From assembly GCF_015163075.1 (NCBI RefSeq), contig NZ_JADDXU010000005.1, positions 434,001-498,000 of the forward strand: a stretch of 64,000 nucleotides of DNA, read 5' to 3'. A program made the translations under genes and the position numbers. This DNA is from Streptomyces justiciae. GTDB lineage: Bacteria; Actinomycetota; Actinomycetes; Streptomycetales; Streptomycetaceae. Shown in pieces: positions 16,961 through 26,185 of the stretch. The notes beneath the pieces were generated by a model. It saw nothing but the letters and a program-made list of their open reading frames with translations. It ran no database searches and was not told the origin of the DNA. Numbering within the stretch: position 1 is the first letter of the stretch; every line of letters starts with the position of its first letter.

Positions 16961-19582
16961 ATGAAGGCTATCCGTCGCTTCACCGTCCGACCCGTACTCC
17001 CCGAGCCCCTCCGCCCGTTGAGCGACCTGGCGCGCAATCTGCGCTGGTCCTGGCATGCGGAGACCCGCGACCTCTTCCAGTCGGTGGACCCCGAGCAGTG
17101 GGCCGCCTCGGGCGGCGACCCCGTACGCCTCCTGGGCAGCGTGCCGCCCCGGCGCCTCGCGGAACTGGCGGAGGACCGCCCTTTCCTGCGCCGGCTGACC
17201 GCTGTCGCCGACGATCTCCACGACTACGTCTCCGGCGAGCGCTGGTACCAGTCCCAGCCCGGCGAACTCCCCGCCGCCGTCGCCTACTTCTCCCCCGAGT
17301 TCGGCATCACGGCCGCGCTCCCGCAGTACTCCGGCGGCCTGGGCATCCTGGCCGGCGACCATCTGAAGGCGGCCAGCGACCTGGGCGTACCGCTGATCGG
17401 GGTCGGCCTGCTCTACCGCCACGGCTACTTCCGCCAGTCCCTGTCCAGGGACGGCTGGCAGCAGGAGCACTACCCCGTCCTGGACCCCAACGAGCTGCCG
17501 GTGGCGCTGCTGAGGGAGGAGGACGGCGCCCCCGCGCAGGTGTCCCTCGCCCTGCCCGGCGGCAAGCAGCTGCACGCCCGTATCTGGCTGGCGCAGGTGG
17601 GCCGGGTGCCGCTGCTGATGCTCGACTCGGACGTCGAGGAGAACGACCTCGGCGAGCGGGGCGTCACGGACCGGCTGTACGGCGGCGGCAGTGAACACCG
17701 CCTGTTGCAGGAGATGTTGCTGGGCATCGGCGGCGTGCGGGCGGTACGGACGTACTGCCGGCTGACGGGACATGCCGCGCCCGAGGTCTTCCACACCAAC
17801 GAGGGCCACGCGGGCTTCCTGGGCCTGGAGCGGATCGCCGAACTGTGCGCCGGGGAAGGCCTGGACTTCGACGCGGCACTCGAATCGGTCCGCGCCGGAA
17901 CGGTGTTCACCACCCACACCCCCGTCCCCGCCGGCATCGACCGCTTCGACCGCGAACTGGTCGCCCATCACTTCGGCCCCGACGCCGAGTTGCCGGGCAT
18001 CGACGTCGAACACGTCCTGCGCCTGGGCATGGAGACGTACCCGGGAGGCGAACCGAACCTCTTCAACATGGCCGTGATGGGCCTGCGGCTCGGGCAGCGG
18101 GCGAACGGGGTCTCGCTGCTGCACGGCCAGGTGAGCCGGGAGATGTTCTCGGGCCTGTGGCCGGGGTTCGACGCGGACGAGGTCCCCATCACGTCGGTCA
18201 CGAACGGGGTGCACGCCCCGACCTGGGTGGCCCCGGAGGTGTTCCGCCTGGGCGCACGGCAGATCGGCGCCCAGCGCACCGAGGACGCGCTGACCGTCGG
18301 CGCGTCGGACCGGTGGGACGCGGTGGGCGAGATCCCGGACCAGGACATCTGGGAGCTGCGGCGGAACCTGCGCGAGCAGCTGGTGGTGGAGGTACGGCAG
18401 CGGCTGCGGGCGTCCTGGCGGCAACGGGGCGCGGGCAGCGCGGAGTTGGGCTGGATCGACGGCGTGCTCGACCCCGACGTCCTGACGATCGGGTTTGCGC
18501 GCAGGGTCCCGTCGTACAAGCGCCTGACGCTGATGCTGCGTGACCGGGACCGGCTGATGGACCTGCTCCTGCACCCCGAGCGGCCGATCCAGATCGTGGT
18601 GGCGGGGAAGGCGCACCCGGCGGACGACGGCGGGAAGCGGCTGGTCCAGGAACTGGTGCGGTTCGCGGACGACCCGCGGGTGAGGCATCGGATCGTCTTC
18701 CTCCCGGACTACGGCATGGCGATGGCGCAGAAGCTGTACCCGGGCTGCGACATCTGGCTGAACAACCCGCTGCGCCCGCTGGAGGCCTGCGGCACGTCGG
18801 GCATGAAGGCGGCGCTGAACGGCTGCCTCAACTTGTCGGTGCTGGACGGCTGGTGGGACGAATGGTTCCAGCCGGACTTCGGCTGGGCGATCCCGACGGC
18901 GGACGGCACGGGCACGGACCCGGACCACCGGGACGACATCGAGGCGGCGGCGCTCTACGACCTCCTGGAACAGCGTGTGACCCCCCGCTTCTACGAGCGC
19001 GGCCAGGGCGGCCTGCCCGACCGCTGGATCGAGATGGTCCGCCAGACGCTGACGCTGCTCGGCCCGAAGGTGCTGGCCGGCCGGATGGTCCGCGAGTACG
19101 TGGAGCGTCTCTACACCCCCGCCGCGCACGCGCACCGCGCGATGGACCCGGACGCGGCACGGGAGCTGGCGGGATGGAAGGCGCGGGTACGGTCCGCATG
19201 GCAGAGCGTGACGGTCGACCATGTGGAGACGTCCGTGACGACCGCGACGGCGGAGCTGGGCACGACGCTGGGGCTACGGGTCGTGGTCGGCCTCGGAGAC
19301 CTGAGCCCCGAGGACGTCGACGTACAGGCCCTGTCGGGCCGGGTCGACGAGGAGGACCGGATCACGGACGCGCTGACGGTACCCCTGAAGCCGGTGGGCG
19401 GACCGGACACCGAGGGCAGGTGGGTCTACGAGGGCCCCCTGTCCCTGGACCGGACAGGCCCCTTCGGCTACACGGTCCGCATCCTCCCGTCCCACCGCCT
19501 GCTGGCGTCCGGCGCGGAGCTGGGCCTGGTGGCGGTGCCGTCGGAGGAGGCGGTGGAGGCCGCGGGGGTGCTGATGCGGTGA
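16961..19582 (+). CDS. glgP: Alpha-glucan (glycogen/maltodextrin) phosphorylase
   Basis: 873 aa from ATG 16961; a GTG at 16955 is 5 nt from the GAGG ribosome site and is an alternative. It releases glucose-1-phosphate from alpha-1,4-glucan. Seen: the N-terminal DUF3417-like region of the bacterial/archaeal GlgP subfamily (RNLRWSWH), YFSPEFGITAALPQYSGGLGILAGDHLK, TTHTPVPAG, and the PLP-lysine segment EACGTSGMKAALNG. This is the GT35 short-type alpha-glucan phosphorylase rather than the E. coli MalP type. It is divergent from the GlgE operon's neighbour. Inferred: it mobilises the glucan made by GlgE and GlgB. Confidence 0.95.
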   Translation: MKAIRRFTVRPVLPEPLRPLSDLARNLRWSWHAETRDLFQSVDPEQWAASGGDPVRLLGSVPPRRLAELAEDRPFLRRLTAVADDLHDYVSGERWYQSQPGELPAAVAYFSPEFGITAALPQYSGGLGILAGDHLKAASDLGVPLIGVGLLYRHGYFRQSLSRDGWQQEHYPVLDPNELPVALLREEDGAPAQVSLALPGGKQLHARIWLAQVGRVPLLMLDSDVEENDLGERGVTDRLYGGGSEHRLLQEMLLGIGGVRAVRTYCRLTGHAAPEVFHTNEGHAGFLGLERIAELCAGEGLDFDAALESVRAGTVFTTHTPVPAGIDRFDRELVAHHFGPDAELPGIDVEHVLRLGMETYPGGEPNLFNMAVMGLRLGQRANGVSLLHGQVSREMFSGLWPGFDADEVPITSVTNGVHAPTWVAPEVFRLGARQIGAQRTEDALTVGASDRWDAVGEIPDQDIWELRRNLREQLVVEVRQRLRASWRQRGAGSAELGWIDGVLDPDVLTIGFARRVPSYKRLTLMLRDRDRLMDLLLHPERPIQIVVAGKAHPADDGGKRLVQELVRFADDPRVRHRIVFLPDYGMAMAQKLYPGCDIWLNNPLRPLEACGTSGMKAALNGCLNLSVLDGWWDEWFQPDFGWAIPTADGTGTDPDHRDDIEAAALYDLLEQRVTPRFYERGQGGLPDRWIEMVRQTLTLLGPKVLAGRMVREYVERLYTPAAHAHRAMDPDAARELAGWKARVRSAWQSVTVDHVETSVTTATAELGTTLGLRVVVGLGDLSPEDVDVQALSGRVDEEDRITDALTVPLKPVGGPDTEGRWVYEGPLSLDRTGPFGYTVRILPSHRLLASGAELGLVAVPSEEAVEAAGVLMR

Positions 19583-19619
19583 CGGGGGTGGCCAGGGTGT
19601 CGGGGCAGCGGCCGGAGGG

Positions 19620-20147
19620 CTACTCCTCGTGCGGTCCGGTCAGTCGGCGCAGTACCTTTCCGCACCTGCGTGCGTAGGCCTGCTGCAATCCCCGTGTCGC
19701 GGGGCCGCCCGCCTTCGCGTACCACTTCGCGCCCCGGCTGAAAGCCGACACCGTCAGCCACACCGTGCCGTCGCCGGTCCGGTCGACCACGAAGGATTCC
19801 TCGCCGCATTCCGGGTGGCCGGAAAGGGTGCCGTACGCCCAGCCCGCGCGGCGGGGTTCCTCGATCGTCCACACCACCCGGCAGGGGGCCTTGATCATGC
19901 CGGCCAGGGTGACCGTGACGTCCACCTCGGGGGCCGCGCGGTCGGCTGTCGCGTCGATGCCCACGCCCATCGCGCGGTGCATCTCCCAGGTCAGGACCGC
20001 TTCGGAGGCGCGGCGGAAGACCTGTTCGCCCTCGCCGATGCGGGTGCGGACGTGCAGCGGGTGGAAGTCCGGTGGGCAGAAGCCGGGGCGGCGGGTCGCG
20101 CCCACGTCGGCATAGGTGAAGGGGTTCGGGGGCTCTTTCGACGGCAT
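19620..20147 (-). CDS. DUF1990 family protein
   Basis: 175 aa from ATG 20147; a TTG at 20156 also fits and neither has a clear ribosome site. Seen: family hallmarks NPFTYADVGATR at the N-terminus, then VFRRASEAVLTWEMHRAMGVGI, AGWAYGTLSGHPECGEESFVV and a C-terminal helix ending YARRCGKVLRRL. Known: DUF1990 proteins are found in plants and actinobacteria; their function is unproven and a START-like fold has been suggested. It lies tail to tail with glgP. Its upstream side overlaps the terminator of the metalloprotease gene. Confidence 0.85.
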   Translation of the reverse strand: MPSKEPPNPFTYADVGATRRPGFCPPDFHPLHVRTRIGEGEQVFRRASEAVLTWEMHRAMGVGIDATADRAAPEVDVTVTLAGMIKAPCRVVWTIEEPRRAGWAYGTLSGHPECGEESFVVDRTGDGTVWLTVSAFSRGAKWYAKAGGPATRGLQQAYARRCGKVLRRLTGPHEE

Positions 20148-20161
20148 GGGAAACAAGGGTA

Positions 20162-20200
20162 GGGCGGCACCCCGGAATGCCTTCCTCCCGGGTGCCGCCC
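20162..20200 (-). terminator. Terminator of the first M4 metalloprotease gene
   Basis: GGGCGGCACCC (20162-20172) pairs with GGGTGCCGCCC (20190-20200) in a perfect 11-bp stem, 16 nt after the protease stop. The next minus-strand bases include CCCTTGTTTCCC. Confidence 0.75.
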
Positions 20201-20216
20201 GCCAACCCCCCTCGGG

Positions 20217-21884
20217 CTAGCTCACGTTCACGGCCGACCAGGCCGCCGCGACCGCGTTGTACTCGGTGCTGCCGGAGCCGTACAGGGCGGCCGCCGCGGA
20301 CAGGGTGCCCGTGCGCGCCGACTTGTAGTTGGTCGTCGACGTGAAGTACGTCGTCAGCGCCTTGTACCAGATCTGCAGCGCCTTGGCGCGGCCGATGCCG
20401 GTGACCGTGGAGCCGTTGGACGTGGGCGAGTTGTAGCTCACGCCGTTGATCGTCTTCGCGCCGCTGCCCTCCGAGAGGAGGTAGAAGAAGTGGTTCGCGA
20501 CGCCGGACGAGTAGTGGACGTCCAGGTTGCCGACGGAGGAGGACCAGGAGTCCGCCGAGCCGCCGTCCTTGCTGGGCTTGTCCATGTAGCGCAGCGGGGT
20601 GCCGTCGCCGTTGATGTCGATCTTCTCGCCGATGAGGTAGTCACCGGGGTCGGCCGAGTTCGCCGCGTAGAACTCCACGCCGGTGCCGAAGATGTCCGAG
20701 GTGGCCTCGTTCAGGCCGCCGGACTCGCCGGAGTAGTTCAGGCCCGCGGTGTTCGAGGTGACGCCGTGGCTCATTTCGTGGCCGGCCACGTCCAGCGAGG
20801 TCAGCGGGTGCGTGTTGCTCTCGCCGTCGCCGTACGTCATGCAGAAGCAGCTGTCGTCCCAGAACGCGTTGACGTACGCGTTGCCGTAGTGGACCCGGGA
20901 GTAGGCCGCGACGCCGTTGTTCTTGATGCCGCTGCGGCCGAAGGTGGACTTGTAGAAGTCCCAGGTCTCCGCCGCGCCGTAGGCGGCGTCGACGGCCGCC
21001 GTCTGGTCGGTGGTGGAGCTGGAGGCCGCGCCGGTGCCCCACGTGTTGTCGGCGTCCGTGAACAGCGTGCCCGCGGAGGAGCTGGTGCCGTGGGCCTTGT
21101 TGTACGTCTTGTGGCTGCCGCGCGAGCCGTCGGTCAGCTGGTACGTCGAACCCGACAGGGTGGTGGTCAGGCTGACCGTGCCCGAGTACAGGCTCTTGCC
21201 GGTGCCGGTCGCGTTCTCGATGCCCTGGTACTCGAAGAGCTTCTCGCCCGTGGCGGCGTCCGTGATGACGTGCAGCTGGTTCGGGGTGCCGTCGTCCTGG
21301 AAGCCGCCGACGATCGTCTCGTAGGCGAGGACGGGGGTGCCCGAGCCGGCCCAGATGACCTTGCGCGCGCCGTCGGCGGCGGTCTTCTCCGAGCCCGCGG
21401 CCTTGGCGGCGGACAGCGCCTGCTTCTCCGCCTTGGCGACGGTCAGCTTCGGCGTCAGGGAGGAGACCTTGATGGTCCTGGTCGTCGCCTTGGTGACGCC
21501 CTTGGTCGCACCGGACTTCGACTCGTGGACGACCAGGTCGCCACCGAGGACCGGCAGACCGTCGTAGGTGCGCTCGTAGCGGGTGTGGACCGTGCCGTCG
21601 GCGTCCTTCACGACGTCCTTGACGACCAGCTTCTCCTTGGCGCCGAGGCCTATCTCCTCGGCGGTGTCGGCGGCGCTGGCCTGCTGCTGCTTGATGAGCG
21701 TGGTGCGCGCGGCCGGGGTCAGCTGGAGGGGCGCGGCGGCGAGGGTGGCCTTGCCGCTTGCCTCCGCCGGGGTCTGGGCGGCGGCGGTACCGGTGGTCAG
21801 ACCGGTGGTGAGGAGGGCTCCGGCCGCGACGGCGGTGGCGATGGCCAGAGTGGTGCGCTTGTGACGCGCGTAGACGGGGGTCAC
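20217..21884 (-). CDS. Secreted neutral zinc metalloprotease, M4 (thermolysin) family
   Basis: 555 aa from GTG 21884 (AAGGAG 5 nt upstream). Seen: a signal peptide (KRTTLAIATAVAAGALLTTG), an FTP propeptide domain (LVVKDVVKDADGTVHTRYER), a PepSY-type segment (LTVAKAEKQAL), and a catalytic domain with zinc motif VAGHEMSHGVTS, the third ligand in GGLNEATSD and the C-terminal LSEGSGAKTINGVSYN region. It ends directly after the catalytic domain. Its neighbour at 22093-24144 is a longer paralogue with near-identical blocks (TYDGLPVLGGDLVV, AFWDDSCFCMTYGDG). Known: such enzymes self-mature outside the cell and feed on protein. Confidence 0.95.
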   Translation of the reverse strand: MTPVYARHKRTTLAIATAVAAGALLTTGLTTGTAAAQTPAEASGKATLAAAPLQLTPAARTTLIKQQQASAADTAEEIGLGAKEKLVVKDVVKDADGTVHTRYERTYDGLPVLGGDLVVHESKSGATKGVTKATTRTIKVSSLTPKLTVAKAEKQALSAAKAAGSEKTAADGARKVIWAGSGTPVLAYETIVGGFQDDGTPNQLHVITDAATGEKLFEYQGIENATGTGKSLYSGTVSLTTTLSGSTYQLTDGSRGSHKTYNKAHGTSSSAGTLFTDADNTWGTGAASSSTTDQTAAVDAAYGAAETWDFYKSTFGRSGIKNNGVAAYSRVHYGNAYVNAFWDDSCFCMTYGDGESNTHPLTSLDVAGHEMSHGVTSNTAGLNYSGESGGLNEATSDIFGTGVEFYAANSADPGDYLIGEKIDINGDGTPLRYMDKPSKDGGSADSWSSSVGNLDVHYSSGVANHFFYLLSEGSGAKTINGVSYNSPTSNGSTVTGIGRAKALQIWYKALTTYFTSTTNYKSARTGTLSAAAALYGSGSTEYNAVAAAWSAVNVS

Positions 21885-21963
21885 ACAAGCTCCTTGATGT
21901 GGGGGTTGCGAAGTTGTGCGGCGGGTGAGGGAAGAGTGACATCAAGGGCGCGTACATGTCATG

Positions 21964-21988
21964 ACCCTGAAGTGATGTTGGCTGGAAA
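21964..21988 (-). promoter_or_regulatory. Upstream element shared by both M4 protease genes, copy 1
   Basis: The plus-strand 12-mer GTTGGCTGGAAA at 21977-21988 recurs exactly at 24344-24355 ahead of the paralogous protease. In both places the minus strand continues with TC, a gap, then GGTC.TGACA at the same spacing. It lies about 90 bp upstream of the start codon. It is probably a promoter-proximal regulator site. Confidence 0.45.
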
Positions 21989-22027
21989 CCGACTGTCCGG
22001 TTAACGTTTCGGGAATGTGAACGAGGA

Positions 22028-22061
22028 CGCCGCCCCGGGGAGTCGAACCACCGGGGCGGCG
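22028..22061 (-). terminator. Terminator of the second M4 metalloprotease gene
   Basis: CGCCGCCCCGG (22028-22038) and CCGGGGCGGCG (22051-22061) form a perfect 11-bp stem with a 12-nt loop, 31 nt after the stop of the protease at 22093. There is no clear U run, as is common in Streptomyces. Confidence 0.7.
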
Positions 22062-22092
22062 CCCTGTCGATCAGCCGTGGAGCACGGCCGGC

Positions 22093-24144
22093 CTACGGGA
22101 AGGTGAGCTTCCAGCTGTTGATGTAGCCGGTGTCGATGGCCGCGTTGTCCTGGACCCTCAACTTCCATGTCCCGTTGGCGACTTCGGAGGAAGCGTTGAC
22201 GGTGTACGTGGTGTTGATGTTGTCCGCGCTGCCACCGGTGCCGTACGCCTTCAAGGTGTACGCCGAGCCGTCGGGGGCCACCAGCTCGACCTTGAGGTCA
22301 CCGATGTAGGTGTGCACGATGTCGACCGCGACCTGGAGGTTGGAGGGCGCGTTGCCCGTCCGCCCGGAGACCGTGATCGACGAGGTCACCGCGGCCCCGT
22401 TGTCCGGAATCGATACGTCGGCGGTGTTCTCGAAGGACGTACCGCCACCGCCGCCGCCACCGGAGCGCGAACCGACCGCCACGGCCGCCCACGCGTCCTG
22501 CACCGCCTTGTACTCGGTGCTCGTCGTGCCGTACAGCTCACCGGCCGCCGCGAGGGTGCCCGTGCGGGCCGCCGCGTAGTTGGTGGTGGTCGTGAACTTC
22601 GTGGTCAGCGCGCGGAACCAGATCTTCTCGGCCTTGTCCCGGCCGATGCCGGTGACCGGAAGCCCGTCCGAGGTGGGCGAGTTGTAGCTGACGCCGTTGA
22701 TGACCTTGGCGCCGCTGCCCTCGGACAGCAGGTAGAAGAAGTGGTTGGCCGGGCCCGAGGAGTAGTGGACGTCGACCGAGCCGATACCGGAGTACCAACT
22801 GTCCTTCGACGCACCGTCCTTGCTCGGCTTGTCCATGTAACGCAACGGCGTGCCGTCGCCGTTGATGTTGATCTCCTCGCCGATGAGGTAGTCACCGACG
22901 TCGTTGGAGTTCGCCGCGTAGAACTCGACCGCCGTGCCGAAGATGTCGGAGGTGGCCTCGTTCAGACCGCCGGACTCCCCGCTGTAGTTGAGGCCCGCGG
23001 TGTTGGAGGTGACGCCGTGCGTCATCTCGTGACCGGCCACGTCGATCGACACGAGCGGGTTGGTGTTGCCCGAGCCGTCGCCGTAGGTCATGCAGAAGCA
23101 GCTGTCGTCCCAGAACGCGTTGACGTACGAGTTGCCGTAGTGGACGCGGGAGTACGCCGCCACCCCGTCGCCGCGGATGCCGCTGCGGCCGTGGATGTTC
23201 TTGTAGTAGTCCCACGTCAGCGCGGCACCGTAGTGCGCGTCCGCCGCCGCAGACTCCAGGTTCGACGCGCTGCCGTTGCCCCACACGTCGTCGGAGCCGG
23301 AGAACAGGGTGCCGGTGCCGGAGGTGCCGCGGTTGAGGTTGTACGTCTTGTGGCCGCCGCGGGCGCCGTCGGTGAGGTTGTACGTCGAACCCGACTGCGT
23401 CGTCGTCAGGTTGACCGTGCCCGAGTACACCGTGTTGCCGGTGCCGGTCTCGATGGCCTCCCACGAGTACAGCTGCGCGCCGGTCGCCGCGTCGGTGATG
23501 ACGTGCAGCTCCTGCGGGGTGCCGTCGTGCTGGAAGCCGCCCACGACCGTCTCGTACGCGAGCGTCGGCTTGCCGTCGGCCGCCCAGATCACCTTGCGCG
23601 GGGCGTGGCTGACCTCGGGGCCCTTCGCCTTCTCCGCCTTCGCCGCGCTCAGCGCCTGCTTCTCGGCCTTGGCGGTCGACAGCTGCGGCTTCACGGAGGC
23701 GACCTTGATGGTCTGCTTCGTCGCCTTGGTGACGGACGCGGTGGCGTCGGCCTTCGTACTGGTGACGACCAGGTCACCGCCGAGGACGGGCAGACCGTCG
23801 TAGGTCCGCTCGTAACGCGTGTGGATCGTGCCGTTGCCGTCCTTGACGACGTCACGGACGACCAGCTTCTCCTTGGCGCCCAGGCCGAGTTCCCTGGCCG
23901 TGTCCGCCTTGCCGGCGTTCGCCGTGCGCAGCAGCTCGGCGCGCTGGGCGGGGGTCAGCTTGACCGACTCGGCGCCCGGTATGACCTTGCCCGCGGCCGA
24001 CGGTGCCTTCTCCGGGGCTGCGGTGGCGGCGCCCGACTGGACGGCCGCGGCGATCAGGGCGGACACACCGACGAGCGCGACAGCGGCGGCACGGCGGTGC
24101 ATGGTGTGGGAGGTGCGTCTGTGGGAGGAACTCTCTCTCAACAC
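22093..24144 (-). CDS. Secreted M4 metalloprotease with C-terminal P domain
   Basis: 683 aa from GTG 24144. The GGAG lies only 3 nt away, so TTG 24141 is equally likely; ATG 24102 has no ribosome site. Seen: a signal peptide (RRAAAVALVGVSALIAAAVQ), an FTP/PepSY propeptide, catalytic motifs VAGHEMTHGVTS and GGLNEATSD, a Gly-rich linker SGGGGGGGTSF, and a P domain of about 120 residues (ADVSIPDNGAAVTSSITVSG ... GYINSWKLTFP). P domains help folding or substrate binding in convertases and bacterial metalloproteases. It is a tandem paralogue of the gene downstream; the P domain is the main difference. Confidence 0.95.
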   Translation of the reverse strand: MLRESSSHRRTSHTMHRRAAAVALVGVSALIAAAVQSGAATAAPEKAPSAAGKVIPGAESVKLTPAQRAELLRTANAGKADTARELGLGAKEKLVVRDVVKDGNGTIHTRYERTYDGLPVLGGDLVVTSTKADATASVTKATKQTIKVASVKPQLSTAKAEKQALSAAKAEKAKGPEVSHAPRKVIWAADGKPTLAYETVVGGFQHDGTPQELHVITDAATGAQLYSWEAIETGTGNTVYSGTVNLTTTQSGSTYNLTDGARGGHKTYNLNRGTSGTGTLFSGSDDVWGNGSASNLESAAADAHYGAALTWDYYKNIHGRSGIRGDGVAAYSRVHYGNSYVNAFWDDSCFCMTYGDGSGNTNPLVSIDVAGHEMTHGVTSNTAGLNYSGESGGLNEATSDIFGTAVEFYAANSNDVGDYLIGEEININGDGTPLRYMDKPSKDGASKDSWYSGIGSVDVHYSSGPANHFFYLLSEGSGAKVINGVSYNSPTSDGLPVTGIGRDKAEKIWFRALTTKFTTTTNYAAARTGTLAAAGELYGTTSTEYKAVQDAWAAVAVGSRSGGGGGGGTSFENTADVSIPDNGAAVTSSITVSGRTGNAPSNLQVAVDIVHTYIGDLKVELVAPDGSAYTLKAYGTGGSADNINTTYTVNASSEVANGTWKLRVQDNAAIDTGYINSWKLTFP

Positions 24145-24324
24145 TGACTCCTGCGTCTGCGGGCCGCGGGTCGCGCGGCCATGGGGAGACCGGGCGGCTG
24201 GTGGGCCGGCCGGGCAGAACGGGCATTGCGCGTGCGGGAGTTCGACCGCGGCACAGCACTGTGCGCATGCTGTGGGGTTGCTGTGTCGTGGCCGTGGGAA
24301 GAGTCGCAGGAGTTTGCGGTTTCT

Positions 24325-24355
24325 GTCAGGACCGCGTCAGGAAGTTGGCTGGAAA
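24325..24355 (-). promoter_or_regulatory. Paired TCCTGAC repeats and shared element upstream of the second M4 protease
   Basis: On the plus strand GTCAGGA occurs at 24325-24331 and 24336-24342, an 11-bp spacing. Directly after them comes GTTGGCTGGAAA (24344-24355), the 12-mer also found ahead of the first protease. It lies about 180-210 bp from the start codon. Direct repeats at 11 bp are typical of OmpR/PhoP-class response-regulator sites. Confidence 0.45.
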
Positions 24356-24362
24356 TCGTCCG

Positions 24363-24395
24363 TTGCCCGGATGGTCATGTTCGTTATACGGGCAA
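24363..24395 (-). terminator. Possible weak terminator after the ABC exporter operon
   Basis: TTGCCCG (24363-24369) and CGGGCAA (24389-24395) can form a 7-bp stem with a long 19-nt loop, 34 nt after the last ABC gene. The long loop and missing U tract make it doubtful; an operator role is also possible. Confidence 0.3.
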
Positions 24396-24405
24396 TTTGC
24401 CTGAA

Positions 24406-24438
24406 GGTCAGGACGAGGTCAGGGCGAGGTCAGGACGG
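24406..24438 (-). repeat. Three 11-bp tandem repeats across the ABC stop codon
   Basis: GGTCAGGACGA, GGTCAGGGCGA and GGTCAGGACGG follow one another without gaps (plus strand). The third copy contains the stop of the ABC gene. The same GTCAGGA word recurs 11-bp-spaced at 24325 and 24336, so the five copies may form one regulatory region for the protease gene downstream. Confidence 0.6.
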
Positions 24439-26185
24439 CCGGTCCCCGTGCCACGAGTGCCACAGCGCCGCGTACGCCCCGTCCGCCGCCACCAGCTCCT
24501 CGTGCGAACCGAGTTCGGTCAGCAGGCCGTCCTCCATCACCGCCACCCGGTCCGCGTCGTGCGCGGTGTGCAGCCGGTGCGCGATCGCGATGACGGTACG
24601 GCCCTGGAGCACGGCGGCCAGGGCGCGCTCGGTGTGCCGGGCGGTCGTCGGGTCCAGCAACGCCGTCGCCTCGTCCAGGATCAGCGTGTGCGGGTCCGCC
24701 AACACCACCCGGGCCAGGGCGAGTTGCTGGGCCTGCGAGCCGTCGGTGCGGTGACCGCCGTCCCCGAGCGCGGTGTCGAGGCCGTCGGGCAGCTCCTGCA
24801 CCCAGCCGTCGGCGCCGACGGCGGCCAGCGCCGACCACAACTCCTCGTCCCCGGCGCCGGGTTCGGCGATCCGCAGGTTGTCCCGGACCGTGCCCAGGAA
24901 CACATGGTGCTCCTGGGTGACCAGGACGACCTGGCGGCGCAGCTGCTCGGGGACCGAGCGCGACGACCGGAACGCCGCCCACCGTCACCGTGCCCTCGGT
25001 GGGCGCGTCGACGCCCGCCAGCAGCCTGCTGAGCGTGGTCTTCCCGGCGCCGGACGGACCGACGATCGCCAGCCGCTCCCCGGGCCGCACGGTGAGGTCT
25101 ACCCCGTGCAGGACCTCGCCGCCCCGGCCGTAGGAGTACCGCACGCCGGTCACGTCGATGCGGTCGCCCGCGGGGGTCGGTGACTCGTCCGAGGTGGCCT
25201 TCGGGGCCCGGGCGAGCCCCTCCACCCGGGCGAACGAGGCGCCGCTGCTCTGGAGTTGCTCCACCCGGACCAGGATCTGGTCGAGCGGGCCGGTGAGTTG
25301 TTGCAGATACAGGGCCGCCGCGACCACGGCCCCCAGGCTCATCGCCCCGTGCGTGTACAGCACACCGCCGACGATCAGGACCCCGGCGATCGGAAGGACG
25401 TACGACACCTCGACGGCCGGGAAGAAGACGCTGCGCAGGTACAGGGTGTGGAAGCGGGTGCGGCGCGCCGTCTCGAGCGCGTCCCGGCTCGCCGCGATCC
25501 GCTCGCCCTCCAGCCGCAGCGCCTCCACCGTGCGCGCCCCCGACGCGGTCGCCGCGACGATCTCGGCTACGTCCGAAGTGGCCGCGCCCTCGGCCAGATA
25601 GCCGTCCCGGGCGCGGCGCAGATACCAGCGCAGGGCGAACCAGATGGGCGTCAGACCGAACACCCCGACCACGCCGAGCAGCGGGGCGAGCACGAACACC
25701 GCGACGAGCGCGATCAGGAAACGGACCGCGTTGATGAGGAGGTCGGGGCCGGCGTCGCGGAGGGTGGTGCCGACGGTGGAGACGTCGGCGGTGCCGCGTG
25801 CGGTGAGGTCACCGGTGCCGGCCCGCTCGACCGTGGACGCGGGCAGGGCGAGGGTCCTGTCGACGAACTCCTCGCGGACCCGGGCGAGGGTGCGTTCGCC
25901 GAAACGGTGGCCTACGAAGCGGGCCCAGCGGGCGAGCAGTAGCTCCGCCACGGCACATACGAGGAGCGCGAGTGCGAGGCGGTCCACCGCGCCGACGGTG
26001 CCCTTGGCTCTGACCTCGTCGATGATCCGGCCGAGCAACCAGGGGCCGCCGAGGCCCGCGATCGCCGCGGCGGCGTTGAGGGCGAGGGTGGCGATGAACG
26101 CGGGGCGGTCGGCGCGGATCAGACGTCGGGCGGCTCTTCTGACGTCGGCCGGCTCTGCCACGGGGAGGTGGCCGGAAGTCGTCAC
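24430..26185 (-). pseudogene. ABC exporter half-transporter, disrupted by a one-base frameshift
   Basis: The coding region is 1756 nt, one more than a multiple of three. Seen: GTG 26185 starts a six-helix ABC transmembrane domain, then an NBD with Walker A GPSGAGKTTLSRLL. The frame breaks in a run of four G (plus strand 24949-24952): with three G the protein reads on as ALGPEQLRRQVVLVTQEHHVFLG and ends normally through Walker B LILDEATALLD and the H-loop IAHRLHTAHDADR. Its signature is degenerate (DGSQAQQLALARV). It overlaps the upstream gene (GTGA) and is probably its heterodimer partner. This is either a real inactivating indel or a sequencing error in a short homopolymer. Confidence 0.88.

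Noticed and set aside
22038..22051. A tRNA T-arm-like stretch (GGTTCGACTCC on the minus strand) inside a hairpin
   Set aside because: No acceptor, D or anticodon arms surround it; the sequence is fully explained as the loop of a terminator.
24406..24438. Tandem 11-bp repeats considered as a CRISPR or minisatellite
   Set aside because: Units are far too short for CRISPR and there are no spacers; the spacing and position fit a regulator-binding array better.
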